From Candidatus Thiomargarita nelsonii (GTDB lineage Bacteria; Pseudomonadota; Gammaproteobacteria; Beggiatoales; Beggiatoaceae): DNA of 64,000 nt. Positions 63,765 through 64,000 of the stretch are shown in pieces. A program made the translations under genes and the position numbers. Positions within the stretch are counted from its first letter, which is position 1. Each line of letters begins with the position of its first letter. Under the pieces are notes generated by a model. It did no database searches. It had not been told where the DNA came from and saw nothing but the letters and a program-made list of their open reading frames with translations. The stretch lies in contig JSZA02000009.1 of assembly GCA_000785145.2 (NCBI GenBank), forward strand, positions 1-64,000, given 5' to 3'.

Positions 63765-64000
63765 ATGCAAGACACTCTCACAACACTAGCTCAACACCAC
63801 GTTGATGGTGAAAAATTCATGCAATTGATGAAAGATACGGCTGCCAACCGCTTTGATGACGCATTTTGGGCGGTATGGGCAGACTGGATAAGTCCCGTAT
63901 TGAGCGAGCCGCCACAAATAGCTGATTTTGGCAGTGGTCCCGGCATGTTATTGCAAAAATTATCTGATCGTTACCCACAAGCACACTTAATGGGTGTAGA
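63765..64000 (+). CDS. class I methyltransferase, 5' part (runs off the window)
   Basis: 78 residues visible: MQDTLTTLAQHHVDGEKFMQ, then IADFGSGPGMLLQKL (SAM-binding motif I) and HLMGV. It starts 4 bases after the midA stop, so it is in the same operon. Confidence 0.7.
   Translation, partial: MQDTLTTLAQHHVDGEKFMQLMKDTAANRFDDAFWAVWADWISPVLSEPPQIADFGSGPGMLLQKLSDRYPQAHLMGV

Overview
The window is AT-rich DNA from a gammaproteobacterium. The gene content and the very heavy load of small dispersed hairpin repeats suggest a giant sulfur bacterium of the Beggiatoa/Thioploca/Thiomargarita group. The pointers are many metacaspase-like and AAA-ATPase/nuclease genes, toxin-antitoxin pairs, MITE-like elements, a membrane pyrophosphatase and a V-type ATPase remnant. 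The genus assignment is inference; no rRNA or other marker is present.

Layout. 0.2-4.3 kb: AlgZ/AlgR-type two-component pair and a K+-independent H+-pyrophosphatase on the minus strand. 4.5-7.4 kb: a dual-specificity phosphatase, a duplicated regulatory region ending in sigma-54 promoters in front of a 54-residue membrane peptide, and a V-ATPase remnant (subunits F and K) behind a truncated nuclease. 7.6-9.6 kb: an intact TnpB (IS605 OrfB) with a possible omega-RNA, and a PIN-like protein. 10.1-14.3 kb: a two-gene operon pairing an HTH protein with a dead P-loop and a transmembrane NHL-propeller NTPase. 15-25.9 kb: secreted propeller protein, then an aap amino-acid ABC transporter (aapJ, aapQMP) split by a 4.2-kb block on the opposite strand. 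That block carries a DUF302-like lipoprotein and a RiPP-like locus: a TIGR04222-like membrane protein, a Gly/Cys-rich peptide and a radical SAM/SPASM enzyme. 26-38 kb is accessory DNA: a three-repeat secreted protein, a broken ATPase-nuclease, an aapP fragment, a HigBA-like pair, a DUF433/DUF5615 pair, a metacaspase and its decayed copy, an OmpA-like protein and an intact ATPase-nuclease. 38-41.6 kb: a second aapJ, a FemAB-like acyltransferase, a DUF938 methyltransferase, and fragments of aapJ and of a multiheme cytochrome. 42-45 kb: ahcY and metK of the SAM cycle. 45.2-61.4 kb: a 16-kb type IV pilus minor-pilin operon (fimT, pilV, pilW, pilX, three pilY1 paralogues, pilE). 61.8-64 kb: a pteridine-reductase-like SDR divergent from a MidA-type methyltransferase, then a partial methyltransferase.

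How it works together. The pil operon should build adhesive type IV pili. Its three PilY1 tip proteins share one backbone and differ in modules inserted into the von Willebrand A domain. AlgZ/AlgR-type systems control minor pilins in Pseudomonas, so the pair at the left end could regulate the pil operon (inference). MetK and AhcY make SAM and remove SAH for the methyltransferases and radical SAM enzyme nearby. Several genes are broken by single small lesions. Some lesions are demonstrably insertions of the dispersed repeats, and elsewhere repeats sit in frame inside intact genes. Most intergenic space is made of a few repeat families, the commonest a short GTCCAA...TTGGAC hairpin whose stem varies by compensatory changes between copies.
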